A DNA stretch of 40,774 bases from Bacteroidota bacterium (GCA_003973485.1 QNXU01000268.1:1-40774), one strand, 5' to 3'. Shown: positions 1-9,539, counted from the stretch's first letter. The notes: a model not told the origin generated them from the sequence alone. Translations and numbers: made by a program.

Positions 1-135
1 GCTATACTCATCTGGAGTAATATTCTTTTCCTCTAAACTGATTTGAAAACTATCTTCTTTCTTTTTAACTGAAGTAACCTTGAAATATTCGAGAATGCCC
101 TCTGGCAAAAACAACTCAATTAAGCTCTGATCCAC
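1..135 (-). CDS. ISAon1-type transposase N-terminal ORF, partial at window edge
   Basis: The minus strand from about 135 down to the window edge is open and encodes a peptide containing LIELFLPEGILEYF followed by SLEEKNITPDEYS. This pattern resembles the small N-terminal protein that in Bacteroidota accompanies ISAon1-family transposases; the match is from memory. The first possible start is GTG at 135-133, since a TAA lies nine codons upstream in frame. Only about 45 residues are visible; the rest of this ORF and the transposase itself would lie beyond base 1. An 8-bp inverted repeat around a T8 tract (134-141 and 150-157) overlaps the start. Whether the element is complete cannot be judged from here. 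Confidence 0.6.
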   Translation of the reverse strand, partial: MDQSLIELFLPEGILEYFKVTSVKKKEDSFQISLEEKNITPDEYS

Positions 136-163
136 TTTGTCTTTTTTTTGACAAAGTTAATTC

Positions 164-225
164 TTCAATCCTAAATCCCCAGAATTATTGCTTGATCCCA
201 ATAATTCTGGGGATTTAGAATTGAA
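164..225 (-). terminator. Very long 3' hairpin after the quinone oxidoreductase gene
   Basis: Arms 171-189 and 200-218 are a perfect 19-bp inverted repeat (CTAAATCCCCAGAATTATT) with a 10-nt loop. Six more pairs (164-169 with 220-225) extend it past position 170/219, which is C-A on the plus strand but G-U in a minus-strand transcript. The stem therefore fits best as RNA made from the minus strand, i.e. the end of the oxidoreductase mRNA, whose stop codon lies 3 nt away. No clear U-tract follows, so it may stabilise the 3' end or act as a terminator; it could also be a small palindromic repeat. Confidence 0.45.
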
Positions 226-228
226 AAG

Positions 229-1203
229 TTAAATTTCAAGTATAATCTTCCCAATATGTTCACTGCTTTCCATCAACTCATGGGCTTTGGAAACTTCTGC
301 CAGTGGAAAGGTTTTGAAAATAACAGGTTTGATTTCTCCTGTTTCTATTTTAGGCCAGATATACTTTTTAAGATTTTCAGCTATTGCTCCTTTAAACTCA
401 GGAGATCTTGCCCTTAAAGTTGATCCCGTTATGGTTAATCTTTTCACCATTATTTTTTTCATATTGATGATGGATTCCGCATTTTTCATTGCATTGATAA
501 TTACTAATCTTCCTTCAGGATTTAAAATGTTAATGTTTTTGGCGGTATAGTCTCCTCCCACCATATCCAAAATGACATCTACTTCTTCCTTTTTATCTTT
601 TAGGTATTTTTCGAAATCTTGCTCTTTATAATTGATGGCTAAATCAGCTTCAAGTTTAATGGCATAATCACATTTTTCTTGAGTTCCAGCTGTGGTAAAA
701 ACTTTTCCGCCCATACTTTTCACCATTTGAATAGCCGTTACCCCTATGCCTGATGTTCCTCCGTGCACTAAAAAGCTTTCGCCTTTTTGAAAATTTCCTC
801 TATCAAAAACATTAGACCAAACTGTGAAAAAAGTTTCTGGAAGTGAGGCCGCTTCTACAAAATTCAATCCCTTAGGAATCGGTAAACATTGCATTGCTGG
901 AGCAGTAACTTCAGAAGCATAACCACCGCCAGCAACCAAAGCGCAAACCTTATCTCCCGCTTGCCATTGCTTTACATCCTGACCTACTTCCTTTATAATT
1001 CCTGCCACTTCCAATCCCGGAATATCATCAGGGGCGCCTTCCGGAGCTGGATACCCTCCCATTCTTTGGAAAACATCAGGTCGATTTACACCCGAAGCTT
1101 TTACATCTATTAAAACTTCACTTGCTTTAGGCTTAGGACTTTCTCTTTCTTCAACTTGAAGGACTTCTGGCCCGCCTGGTTTTTTGATTATGATTGCTTG
1201 CAT
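229..1203 (-). CDS. NAD(P)H quinone oxidoreductase (zinc-free MDR, PIG3/TP53I3-like)
   Basis: This 324-residue protein is a medium-chain dehydrogenase/reductase of the quinone oxidoreductase branch. It opens with MQAIIIKKPGGPEVLQ, typical of the family, and has the N-terminal GroES-like half with DVKASGVNRPDVFQR and the segment GLEVAGIIKEVG. The Rossmann NAD(P)H-binding loop is HGGTSGIGVTAIQ near residues 147-159, where quinone reductases usually carry a G-x-x-G-x-x-x motif. The cysteine and histidine ligands of zinc-dependent alcohol dehydrogenases are absent, so it should reduce quinones or enoyl-like substrates in the cytoplasm with NADPH. The ATG start and length match the family. It is monocistronic on the minus strand and faces the IS fragment at its 3' side. 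The exact substrate is not predictable. Confidence 0.88.
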   Translation of the reverse strand: MQAIIIKKPGGPEVLQVEERESPKPKASEVLIDVKASGVNRPDVFQRMGGYPAPEGAPDDIPGLEVAGIIKEVGQDVKQWQAGDKVCALVAGGGYASEVTAPAMQCLPIPKGLNFVEAASLPETFFTVWSNVFDRGNFQKGESFLVHGGTSGIGVTAIQMVKSMGGKVFTTAGTQEKCDYAIKLEADLAINYKEQDFEKYLKDKKEEVDVILDMVGGDYTAKNINILNPEGRLVIINAMKNAESIINMKKIMVKRLTITGSTLRARSPEFKGAIAENLKKYIWPKIETGEIKPVIFKTFPLAEVSKAHELMESSEHIGKIILEI

Positions 1204-1336
1204 GTTTTTTTAGTTTTTAGTCGTAAATTTTTAATACAATGTACTCAGAATAGATTACAAAGATGGCTAACATTATATTTCAACCTTATTTATAATTTTT
1301 TCACTCTATTTCTGGATCTGTGATAATGACCTTGTG

Positions 1337-1391
1337 TAGCAGAAATTAACAATTATCTGCTAACCAATTCCCCCCTTGGGGGTTAGGGGGC
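1337..1391. repeat. C/G-rich interspersed repeat, copy A (3' of tamL)
   Basis: A small hairpin (1337-1343 with 1356-1362, TAGCAGA/TCTGCTA) is followed by CCCCCTTGGGGG at 1371-1382 and TTAGGGGG at 1383-1390. The block ends at C1391, next to the tamL stop codon (1393-1395). Related blocks occur at the 3' ends of the thiolase, PLP-enzyme and trmH genes in this window, so it is an interspersed repeat rather than a private terminator. Confidence 0.6.
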
Positions 1392-1392
1392 T

Positions 1393-3702
1393 TTAGAAAG
1401 GATACCCAATCCCAAAATTCCAATTGATATTTTCTTGCCTCCAGCTTTTCTTGCCTATTTCAAAACTATCTTGCCATTGGAAACCATTATTAGTGGGCTT
1501 ACGAAGTGGTGTGGCCACATCAAGTCGAATGACAAAAAATTCAATATCCACCCTTAACCCAATGCCCGAACCTATTGCAATCTCATTAATCCAATTTGAG
1601 GTGAATTTACCATCTCTACCATCTGCATTTTTTAGCCATACATTTCCTGCATCTGTGAAAACAGCCCCTTTCAAAAAGGAAATCAATGGGAAGCGATATT
1701 CTACATTGGCTTCAATTTTAATATCTCCTGCTTGATCAAAAAATCCTGTTCCAGCTGTTGAGTCTGGGCTTTGATAATTACCTGGCCCTAAACTTCTGAT
1801 ACGAAAAGCCCGAACCGAATTGGGGCCACCAGAAAAATACTGTTTGGAATAAGGGAGACTGACCGAATTGCCATAAGGCAAGCCAATACCCGCAAATACT
1901 CGACTGACCAAGCGGCTTTCTTTTCCTATATTTTGATAATTTCGTAGGTCAAAATCAAAGCGAGAAAACTGTGTATAGCTTTGCCCCCAGAATTTTTTAT
2001 CATCTCCATTTACACCTCCAATATTTTGAGCCAAAGCCAAAGCATTTCCAGCAAAATCAGCACTGAAGGCAAAATAAAAGCGATTACTTTTTATATTCCT
2101 AACCAGCTGACTCCATTGAAAATTATAGGATAACCCAGGGATGAATTGCTGTTCAAAACTTCTCGCTAAAAAAGGATTAGCTTTTTTTAGCTTTTCAAAA
2201 GCTTCACTTTCGTTTCCTACACTAATATAGTTGATGGAAACAGGGTTTAAATTGTGTGTCACAAAAATATTGGGATTCCATTCGAAACCATAAACAGCTA
2301 AAAAGGAATTGAGATTGAACCACTGAGAACGGTTTAGCAAATCATAAGATAATTTGAATTTTGTTTTGGGGATAGAATATCGGAATTTTTCCTCTATTGG
2401 AAAAGGAGTTACCATTCTAGGAATTATTAATTCTGCAGCCACCCCTGTTTCAATACTATTAAGACCTGCGTTAATCTCTCTTCCATTCAATTGTGCTTCA
2501 TAGCCAACTTTGGTGGATAACCTAAGTGCCTCACCTCCTTTGAATAAATTTCTATTAAGATACTCAAAATTCAAATTAGGCCCCACAAAGTTATTGGATT
2601 TACTGACCGCTTGTAATTCCGAACGAAAAGAGCGTTTATTTAAAGGAGACAGGTAAATATTAGCTGTTAGTTGTCCATTCCCATTTTCGAAAGTACTATC
2701 TTCTTGATATCGAATGTTGACAAAGCGATACGTTTTCAAGGAATTTAGTCTCTTATTTGTATATCTTTCGCTTTCCGAATTGTAATAATTGCCTTCCTTG
2801 ATAAATAGGTAGGGATAAAGCCTGTCAGGACGGAAAAAAATCTCTGATTGTATAAACTCAACCTCATTTAAAACTGTAGTGTCGGCTTCACTAGCACCTT
2901 CGGATGTGTCTAGAGAATATTTAGGGAATACATGGATTTCTTTAATTTTAAAAGGAACCAGCGCAAGTCCAGAGGCATTGTCTTTTATACGAAGTTCCAT
3001 GATAGCTTCATTCTCTTTTTTTGTGCTTAGTGTATCGGCTTCAAATATTAAATTGTTAGATGAAAAATAGTAATAGCCTTGCTTTTTAAGATAATCAGCT
3101 ATTTCGGTTCTAGTTTCTTTTAACTTTTGAAGAGAAAAAGCTTCATTTTTTTTAATCGGCATTTCTTCTTCCAAATAATTTAAAATAAGACTGTCTACCT
3201 TTTGTTCGCCAACTTTTTTATAATGAACGGAATCAATATGTAATCTTTTTCCTGAACTTATTTCAAATTCGATATATCCTGTCCTCTTCTTTTCAACAAT
3301 TTCATACTTAATCTCACTATTGAAATAACCTAAATTTTCCATTCGGTTTTTCATTAGCTTCTGCACACTATTAATATTGACTTGGTCTAGCAATACTGCT
3401 TCTTCTCCTATGCGTTTATTTACCCATTTGGCATAAAAACCAGCTTTTTCTTTCTTTACTTTTTGATTTGCCCATAAGCCTAATCGCATGCCGGCAAGTT
3501 TTTCATTTGGCTTGGGCCTATTTACTTCCTCCAAATCTCGTTCTAATTCTTTTTTATATTTAGAACTTTCGATCTCCTTTAATTTGAGTTTTCCTCCTTC
3601 ATATAACCTCTCCCCTTGCTGCAAATGTTTGGTGGTATTGCAAGAGAAAAAAGCACCTCCTAAAAGACTGATTAACGCGATATGTATAAAAAACTTTCTC
3701 AC
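1393..3702 (-). CDS. tamL: TamL, lipoprotein BamA/TamA-family outer-membrane assembly protein
   Basis: An Omp85-superfamily protein of about 769 residues. From the chosen start it has a lipoprotein signal, MRKFFIHIALISLLGGAFFSC, with the lipidated cysteine at residue 21; POTRA-like repeats follow (about 25-380), then a C-terminal 16-strand-barrel region containing the FSGGPNSVRAFRIRSLGPG segment expected of this family and ending in a hydrophobic-aromatic strand (NWNFGIGYPF). In Bacteroidota the lipidated TamA homologue is called TamL and works with TamB to insert outer-membrane proteins. A longer reading frame begins at a GTG at 3729, but GTG at 3702 overlaps the tamB stop as GTGA and puts the signal peptide at the N-terminus, so it is preferred. 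Translational coupling to tamB is therefore likely. Confidence 0.85.
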   Translation of the reverse strand: MRKFFIHIALISLLGGAFFSCNTTKHLQQGERLYEGGKLKLKEIESSKYKKELERDLEEVNRPKPNEKLAGMRLGLWANQKVKKEKAGFYAKWVNKRIGEEAVLLDQVNINSVQKLMKNRMENLGYFNSEIKYEIVEKKRTGYIEFEISSGKRLHIDSVHYKKVGEQKVDSLILNYLEEEMPIKKNEAFSLQKLKETRTEIADYLKKQGYYYFSSNNLIFEADTLSTKKENEAIMELRIKDNASGLALVPFKIKEIHVFPKYSLDTSEGASEADTTVLNEVEFIQSEIFFRPDRLYPYLFIKEGNYYNSESERYTNKRLNSLKTYRFVNIRYQEDSTFENGNGQLTANIYLSPLNKRSFRSELQAVSKSNNFVGPNLNFEYLNRNLFKGGEALRLSTKVGYEAQLNGREINAGLNSIETGVAAELIIPRMVTPFPIEEKFRYSIPKTKFKLSYDLLNRSQWFNLNSFLAVYGFEWNPNIFVTHNLNPVSINYISVGNESEAFEKLKKANPFLARSFEQQFIPGLSYNFQWSQLVRNIKSNRFYFAFSADFAGNALALAQNIGGVNGDDKKFWGQSYTQFSRFDFDLRNYQNIGKESRLVSRVFAGIGLPYGNSVSLPYSKQYFSGGPNSVRAFRIRSLGPGNYQSPDSTAGTGFFDQAGDIKIEANVEYRFPLISFLKGAVFTDAGNVWLKNADGRDGKFTSNWINEIAIGSGIGLRVDIEFFVIRLDVATPLRKPTNNGFQWQDSFEIGKKSWRQENINWNFGIGYPF

Positions 3703-6700
3703 TCTTCGTCCTCTTCTGTTTTTTGCCACAGCTCATTAAATTTCTCAAATTCTTTGCTGAATTGAATGGATATTCCTGTAACCACTACCTGTCCTTCAAG
3801 CAAACCTTCATATTCATTTTTTCTATAACCTCTTAGCTTATATCGCCCGTCTTCAGTCAATAAATATTCGACCATAATGTTACCAATGATGTCGGTGGCT
3901 TGCTGCTGAGTTCTTTGCTGCCCTTCCAAATCAACTTGGCTACCCACTTCCACTCTAAAGCGGTCATTAAATAAGCTTTTGCTTAGGCTTACATCTAGTT
4001 GCGTTCTGTCCTCTGCCGTTCCACTCTGGTAATCTTCATAAGAATTTAAGTCTAGATTTAGATTTACGCCTTTCACATATTGATTACTTAATTTATTAAG
4101 CTGATTACTTAAAATTTGACTAGCGCTATTTCTTGCAATGGATTCTGAATTTGGTCCACCATTGCTACTTCCACTAGGGAAAAATTGATTCAATACCAAT
4201 AAAGAAAAAACTTGTTTATTCAATCTGGTTTCATTGGAATTAATGGATTGAACTTGTTGGTAAATATTGCCACCTAAGGCTCCACGGCTTTGTTGTGGCA
4301 TATCTAAGCCAAAGGAAATTTCGGGTTTGCTTAAATCTCCGCCAACAAAAAGTTGAACCAAAAATGGCAGTTTTTGGCGATATTGTGTTTTTACTGTGGA
4401 AGAAGCGGAAGAAATTTGGTCTTCCATTAAAGTATTAACTGGGGCTTCTGTTTTATATAAAGCCGTAATATCCATAGTAGCTTCATAAGGGTCGCCTGAC
4501 CAGCTAATTCTTGAACCCGATTGAATTTCAAATTTACGTTTGACTAAATCGTATAAACTTAATTGGTAATATCCCTCATTTACTTCAACATTACCATTTA
4601 AACTGATAGCTCCGTTTTTTCTTAAAATAAAATTCAAGTCCGTATCTCCAGAAACCGTTAAATAATCTCCTCTTCGCTCATCTACTATCACTTTAAATTT
4701 AGCGTTTTTATCGGTATTGATAATTGCATTCAATTCCATTCCGTTAATATCAGCACTTCTTTTTAGTTCTGATTCTGAGGAAGGAATAGTATCAGAAGCT
4801 TCATAAGGCTTTTTGAAATAAACAATTCCTTCTTGTTCTACCACATCAACTTGGCTTTCAGGAATGATATAAACCAAATCCGTATTTTCATTTAAGCCTA
4901 CTTTTGCCTGAACTCTTGGTTGATTCAGATTCCCTTTCAGATCAATATCTGCACTGAAAAAAGCGTTTCCGAAAAATAAATCGCTATTATCTTTAGTAGT
5001 ATTAAGCAATTGAAAATTATTAGCGGTCAACCTTAAATCGAATCTCGGATTCAGCAAGTCTTCCGTACTAACTTGACCATTGAGCTGCATTTTGCTATTC
5101 TGTTCATCCAATAGGGTGAAATTATTCAGTTGAATTTTCTCATTTTTTAGATTGATTTCTTCATTTGGTAATTTATAAGCCATATTTAAATAGGGAAAGA
5201 AAAGGGAAGCATCCTGAAAATTCAATTTTCCATCATAAACAAAATCTTCTATGTTTCCACGGAAGTTAAAATGACCAGCCAAATTACCACTAGCTTCTTG
5301 AATCAAGCCTTCTGAAAAAGTAGTTAAAAAAGGTAAGGATACGCTGTCCATATCCAGTTCAAAATCGAACTCAGGGATTTCGGGATTATTATCGAACCAT
5401 CCATTGCTTCTTAAACTTACTTCACCTTTAGAAGCTAAATTAAATGTATAGCGGTTATCGGATTCTTGTGATGCGTCTAGACTTAGATTACCTACATCCT
5501 CATTAAAAATATTTAGACTATCGATATTCATTGAAGCAGAAAAAGCCATTAGATTTTCTAGGTTTTCCAATTCAATTCCACCTTTTATAATTCCCTTTAC
5601 TGGACTTTCTTCTGCATTAATAATAGCAAAGAAATTCTCGATTCTAAAGTTTTCAAAATTCAATTGGAGAGAATTAAGATTATCTTCTAAAGCTGTTTTT
5701 ATTTCAAAAAGCTGTTTATTTCGCTCAAAAACCATGTTTTCAATCTGAATATTGGCAGTATCAAAGTAAAGCCTATTTTCAGGTTGCATATTCCAATTTT
5801 CAGCATTCAGAATTAAATTTTCAGGCTTTAATGACCAAAAAAGTGAATCTCCTTTTCTTTCTGCAACAGCATCGACATGGAATAAGCTATCTGCCGTTGC
5901 ATCTTTCATAAACAAATTAAACAAAGCCTTTTTAGGTGTGATATCTGCTCTTAAAATGGTAGGATAGATATTCAAATCACCTGAGGTAATCCGCTGAAAA
6001 TTTGAATTGATATGGAATTCATCTTCTGTATTATTTATACTCAAACTCAAACTATCCAAATCAATATCCTCATAATGGAGAGACGGAATGTTTAGCTGAA
6101 AATCAACGACTTCATTTTCACTTTTATAATTACCAGCCGCATTTATTGGTTTAAAACTGATGTTTAAGGGAAGAAAATCTAATAGGTTTTGGCTTTCCTC
6201 AGCCTTCAGGGAAAAAGCAATTTTCATAGGTCGATTGGTAGTATCCACCTTAAAGATTTTAGCTTTTTGCAACTTTGCAGCATCTAAATCAGCAAGTGCT
6301 AATTCTTCAAATCTGTGATTCATATTGAGGTCAAAAGCAATATTCTCCCATTTCAATTTAACACTAGCACTATCTTGTGCATTAAAGGCAATTAAGCTTA
6401 GAGGTGTGAAATATATCGTTTGGTTTGGACTAGTTAATTTGGTCTCTGACAGCTTTGCATCTATCGATTGATGAAGGCTGTCCATTTCTAATTTTACTTC
6501 GGCATTAGTAGCTGCCCAAACGGCACTATCTGAAATATTAAGCGCCAATAAATCAAGTTGTTTAATATCCGCTTTCAATTTGATTTTCTGCTGAAGGGAA
6601 TCAATATTTCCTGAGGCTGACAAATCAAAATCCGCTATGGAATCAGAATAATTACTGCTGAAATCCAGCTGATTTTTTACCAAAGAAGCAGTCATATTGA

Positions 6701-8639
6701 TTGAATCAAACTCATTCGACATATAGCTGAAATTTCGAATACTGACTTCTGCTTTTGTATCCATTTCAGAAGGCTTTAAACCTTTTCCATCTATAGCAAT
6801 GTCAATATTAGCGGTGTTGAAATTAAGACTGTCTTGCAACCATCTAGCTAATTCCAAATCCGTTAATTTTATATCCGCTTGATAGCTTTCGGGCTGGTTG
6901 GAATCGAAATTTCCTTTGACTTTTACTCGAGTAATATCATCCAGTTTGGCTGATAAATCGGCAATTATTTTTCCTTTATTATAATTGCCTTTTCCGCTCA
7001 AATTTACTTTTTGCGGATAATAATCTGGATAATCTTTCGGCATGAAATATGGAAAATCGGATACATTACTTTTTAGCTCTAAGTTTTCAAAAGAAGCCAT
7101 AAGCTTTTCACCATCTTGCCAGTTTTTTAGCTTGGCATTTAAGGCAACAGAAGTTTTTTTACCATACAGCAATCGGAATTGTTGCAATTCAACATCCTTG
7201 TCATCTCCCTTGATTTTTCCGTAAAGCTTGGCAGGATATTTTGAAAGTGCCAATAAACTGCTGTCCTCTTTCAGCTCAGGAGAAAAATAGAAAGCGTCTT
7301 TTATATTCAGAGTTGTTGGCAGTTTAAAATCCAACTTGAATTGTGATTTATAAAAGCTACCGGCAAATAATGAATCGACAGAGGCAAAATCAATGCTTGC
7401 CTCAGTTTGCAAAATTGAGTTTGTGGTTTCTACTTTTAGATTCTCCAAAGAAGCTGAATTGGCATTGAAATTTACTCCACCACTTAGTTCTTTTAATTCA
7501 AAATTTTTGCTTTCTCTAGCAGAGAAACTTAAATTTTCAATGCCTAAATCCTCTGATAAATATTGAGCATTTTCAAGTTTGAGCTTAATATCTTGAAACT
7601 GCATATCATCAGGATTGAAACCTTCAGTTTCTTTAATTTTTCCCGTTGATTTTATGTACAAATCAGTTAAATCAAAATTGAAAGTGTTGAGCTTTATTGT
7701 ATAATCTGGAAATTCAAAAGGAGGTGGATTACTATTGCTTTCTTCTTGAGTGGAATCCGATGATATTGGTAATCGCATTCTAAAATGGCTGATTTTATTA
7801 TTGAAATTATCCAGGTCAATTTCATTTTTGGTTAAATCCACTTTGGCATTTCGGATATCCAATAAATTGATAAGCGAAGACATTTGCAGACTGTCAAAAG
7901 GGGTTTCGTATTTTAAATCAATGTCATTCAAGCTTAGCTTTTGGACGTTAATTTTGGGTAAAATGCTTTCAGTAGTGTCTTCTTCTGAAGGAGGGAAAGC
8001 TAAACCTTGTGAATAGTTTGCTTTCACATTTTGCAGGACAAATTCTTCAATATCAAAATGCAAACTATCCAAATCAAATGTGTTTAAAGAAAGCTCGAGT
8101 TCTCCTAGCTTTAAATTAGTATTCATTTCCACGCTAATATCCTGAAAGCTTAAATCAATATTTTCCAAAAGGATATGGCGCACATTGATAGTGTTGGAGG
8201 AAGTAGTATCGGTTTCTTTTTCGGTACTCGTAGAATCAGCATTTGCAAAAACATCAATCAAAAACTGAAAATTGTAACTGCTATCTGCTGAATTATTATG
8301 GACTGCTCCCTTAATTCCTTTTAGCTCTAGGTTTTTCACATCCACATTTCCATCTAAAAGTGGTTTCCATGCTACATCTGCTAAAATGGAATTGGCATAA
8401 ATTAAGGTATCTTGATTGCTATCTTCCGCATAAAGCCCTTCAATCTGCGCTGCTCCAAGGAAAGTGATATAAAGGCGATCGATTTCAAATTTGGTCTGCG
8501 TTTTCTCGCTTACAAAATTGGTGGCATAATTGGTAATTTTTTGTTGTACAACAGGCAATCTTAAGGAAAGTATAAAGATTACTAAGAGCAATAAAATGCT
8601 CCCTAAAATATACAATATGATTTTTCCTGTTTTCTTCAA
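3699..8639 (-). CDS. tamB: TamB, translocation and assembly module inner-membrane component
   Basis: A 1646-residue AsmA/TamB-type protein. Residues about 6-26 (KIILYILGSILLLLVIFILSL region) form a single N-terminal membrane anchor; the bulk is long, repetitive, amphipathic beta structure with many D-S-L and L-x-N-x-x-L repeats, as expected for the lipid-conducting beta-taco. The C-terminal 400 residues match the DUF490/TamB domain in style, with GNVEVNEGYYQLSLYDLV and SKEFEKFNELW near the end. The start codon is TTG at 8639-8637: a TAA lies eight codons upstream in frame and no ATG intervenes, and this start places two lysines just before the anchor. The gene leads a two-gene operon with tamL. 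The protein should span the periplasm and hand substrates or phospholipid to the TamL barrel. Confidence 0.88.
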   Translation of the reverse strand: MKKTGKIILYILGSILLLLVIFILSLRLPVVQQKITNYATNFVSEKTQTKFEIDRLYITFLGAAQIEGLYAEDSNQDTLIYANSILADVAWKPLLDGNVDVKNLELKGIKGAVHNNSADSSYNFQFLIDVFANADSTSTEKETDTTSSNTINVRHILLENIDLSFQDISVEMNTNLKLGELELSLNTFDLDSLHFDIEEFVLQNVKANYSQGLAFPPSEEDTTESILPKINVQKLSLNDIDLKYETPFDSLQMSSLINLLDIRNAKVDLTKNEIDLDNFNNKISHFRMRLPISSDSTQEESNSNPPPFEFPDYTIKLNTFNFDLTDLYIKSTGKIKETEGFNPDDMQFQDIKLKLENAQYLSEDLGIENLSFSARESKNFELKELSGGVNFNANSASLENLKVETTNSILQTEASIDFASVDSLFAGSFYKSQFKLDFKLPTTLNIKDAFYFSPELKEDSSLLALSKYPAKLYGKIKGDDKDVELQQFRLLYGKKTSVALNAKLKNWQDGEKLMASFENLELKSNVSDFPYFMPKDYPDYYPQKVNLSGKGNYNKGKIIADLSAKLDDITRVKVKGNFDSNQPESYQADIKLTDLELARWLQDSLNFNTANIDIAIDGKGLKPSEMDTKAEVSIRNFSYMSNEFDSINMTASLVKNQLDFSSNYSDSIADFDLSASGNIDSLQQKIKLKADIKQLDLLALNISDSAVWAATNAEVKLEMDSLHQSIDAKLSETKLTSPNQTIYFTPLSLIAFNAQDSASVKLKWENIAFDLNMNHRFEELALADLDAAKLQKAKIFKVDTTNRPMKIAFSLKAEESQNLLDFLPLNISFKPINAAGNYKSENEVVDFQLNIPSLHYEDIDLDSLSLSINNTEDEFHINSNFQRITSGDLNIYPTILRADITPKKALFNLFMKDATADSLFHVDAVAERKGDSLFWSLKPENLILNAENWNMQPENRLYFDTANIQIENMVFERNKQLFEIKTALEDNLNSLQLNFENFRIENFFAIINAEESPVKGIIKGGIELENLENLMAFSASMNIDSLNIFNEDVGNLSLDASQESDNRYTFNLASKGEVSLRSNGWFDNNPEIPEFDFELDMDSVSLPFLTTFSEGLIQEASGNLAGHFNFRGNIEDFVYDGKLNFQDASLFFPYLNMAYKLPNEEINLKNEKIQLNNFTLLDEQNSKMQLNGQVSTEDLLNPRFDLRLTANNFQLLNTTKDNSDLFFGNAFFSADIDLKGNLNQPRVQAKVGLNENTDLVYIIPESQVDVVEQEGIVYFKKPYEASDTIPSSESELKRSADINGMELNAIINTDKNAKFKVIVDERRGDYLTVSGDTDLNFILRKNGAISLNGNVEVNEGYYQLSLYDLVKRKFEIQSGSRISWSGDPYEATMDITALYKTEAPVNTLMEDQISSASSTVKTQYRQKLPFLVQLFVGGDLSKPEISFGLDMPQQSRGALGGNIYQQVQSINSNETRLNKQVFSLLVLNQFFPSGSSNGGPNSESIARNSASQILSNQLNKLSNQYVKGVNLNLDLNSYEDYQSGTAEDRTQLDVSLSKSLFNDRFRVEVGSQVDLEGQQRTQQQATDIIGNIMVEYLLTEDGRYKLRGYRKNEYEGLLEGQVVVTGISIQFSKEFEKFNELWQKTEEDEE

Positions 8640-8861
8640 TCTAAAAGTAAAAATACAATTTTAGTCAGTAATCCGACCTTATCCTAACGGAAGATGTGGG
8701 GATAGGATATTGTTTTGGGGTTTTGGATAAAGATTTTCTAAAAATAGAAATCAATGATATATATATAACTTCTTAATTCAAATACTTACCACTTTTAGGC
8801 AAAAATAGACCCAATTATTTATGAGCATTATATTGCCTAATACGAAATAAAAGAATGTATT

Positions 8862-9218
8862 TTAGTACCTATTCAACAAAGATTCATAAGGAATTTTCAA
8901 TTTCTCATGGAGGTTTCTAATCATTTTAAGCGTTAATTTTCTTTTTCGACTTAAAATTTCTGAGGCACGGCTTTTATACCCTATGATTTCAGCCAAATCC
9001 TTATTTTTCATGCCCATTTGTTCCATTCTAAATTTAATGGCTTCAATTGGATCAGGAGCTTCAATTGGATAATGCTCATCTTCATATTTTTCAATCAAAA
9101 TTGAAAGCACTTCCGCTTCATCACCCTCATGTGTATCTGCCGGTGCATGAAATATTTCCTCAAGCCTTTTTAATGCTTGATTATATTCAACTTCATTTTT
9201 TATTACTTTGATTTGCAT
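8862..9218 (-). CDS. higA: HigA-type antitoxin (XRE helix-turn-helix)
   Basis: A 118-residue protein with the arrangement of HigA antitoxins that pair with HigB: an acidic N-terminal half (EVLSILIEKYEDEHYPIEAP) that should wrap the toxin and a C-terminal XRE-type helix-turn-helix (MKNKDLAEIIGYKSRASEIL to the end) for operator binding. The open frame extends upstream to 9341, but that part lies inside higB in another frame. The ATG at 9218 is one base past the higB stop and gives the usual MQIKVIKNEVEYNQAL start; an ATG at 9236 is the alternative and would overlap higB by 15 nt. It is expected to neutralise HigB and repress its own operon. Confidence 0.85.
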   Translation of the reverse strand: MQIKVIKNEVEYNQALKRLEEIFHAPADTHEGDEAEVLSILIEKYEDEHYPIEAPDPIEAIKFRMEQMGMKNKDLAEIIGYKSRASEILSRKRKLTLKMIRNLHEKLKIPYESLLNRY

Positions 9219-9219
9219 A

Positions 9220-9513
9220 TCAAATTGTATTTGCATCAATTTTATCGTAATCCGAATGTGTTCCAATGAATCTGATAAATACCCATTGTCTTTCATAGTT
9301 GATATCAACGACCAACCTATACTTATTACCACATATATCAAAAACTACTCTACCTCCTTTTAGTATGCTTGACTTTGCGTATTCATTTTTAATATCCGTT
9401 GGGTTGTTCCAAAGAGCTTTAGACGCCTCTTTATACCAAGTTTTTAATTGCTCCTCTGTTTCAGCATGCTCTTCCCAGAACTCACGAAGAATCTTTTTAG
9501 CGATAACTCTCAT
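9220..9513 (-). CDS. higB: HigB-type mRNA interferase toxin
   Basis: A 97-residue basic protein of the HigB/RelE-like fold. Recognisable parts are ILREFWEEHAETEEQLKTWYKEA near the N-terminus, NPTDIKNEYAKSSILKGGRVVFDICGNKYRLVV in the middle and WVFIRFIGTHSDYDKID at the end, all hallmarks of the HigB family. It should cleave ribosome-bound mRNA when free of HigA. As is standard for higBA, and opposite to most toxin-antitoxin pairs, the toxin gene comes first. A TAGCTTTG promoter box lies 19 nt upstream of the ATG. Confidence 0.87.
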   Translation of the reverse strand: MRVIAKKILREFWEEHAETEEQLKTWYKEASKALWNNPTDIKNEYAKSSILKGGRVVFDICGNKYRLVVDINYERQWVFIRFIGTHSDYDKIDANTI

Positions 9514-9531
9514 TGCTTAAACTACTTACTA

Positions 9532-9539
9532 CAAAGCTA
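9532..9539 (-). promoter_or_regulatory. Candidate -7 promoter box of higBA, with adjacent operator-like repeat
   Basis: On the minus strand the sequence is TAGCTTTG, a full match to the Bacteroidota TAnnTTTG element, 19 nt before the higB ATG. Just upstream (9549-9563) is the inverted repeat TTCCC-N5-GGGAA, placed where an autorepressing HigA could bind. No clear -33 TTG at normal spacing is seen. Confidence 0.45.

Noticed and set aside
3703-3729. tamL start at the upstream GTG
   Set aside because: It would add nine basic residues before the signal peptide, whereas GTG 3702 forms a GTGA overlap with the tamB stop and a clean lipoprotein signal.
7750-8016. Plus-strand open frames opposite tamB and other genes
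   Set aside because: They lie entirely inside well-supported genes in other frames and show no family motifs.
8862-9341. Longer 159-residue reading of the HigA antitoxin
   Set aside because: The first 41 codons lie inside higB in another frame and have no HigA-like sequence; the ATG one base after the higB stop gives the family start.
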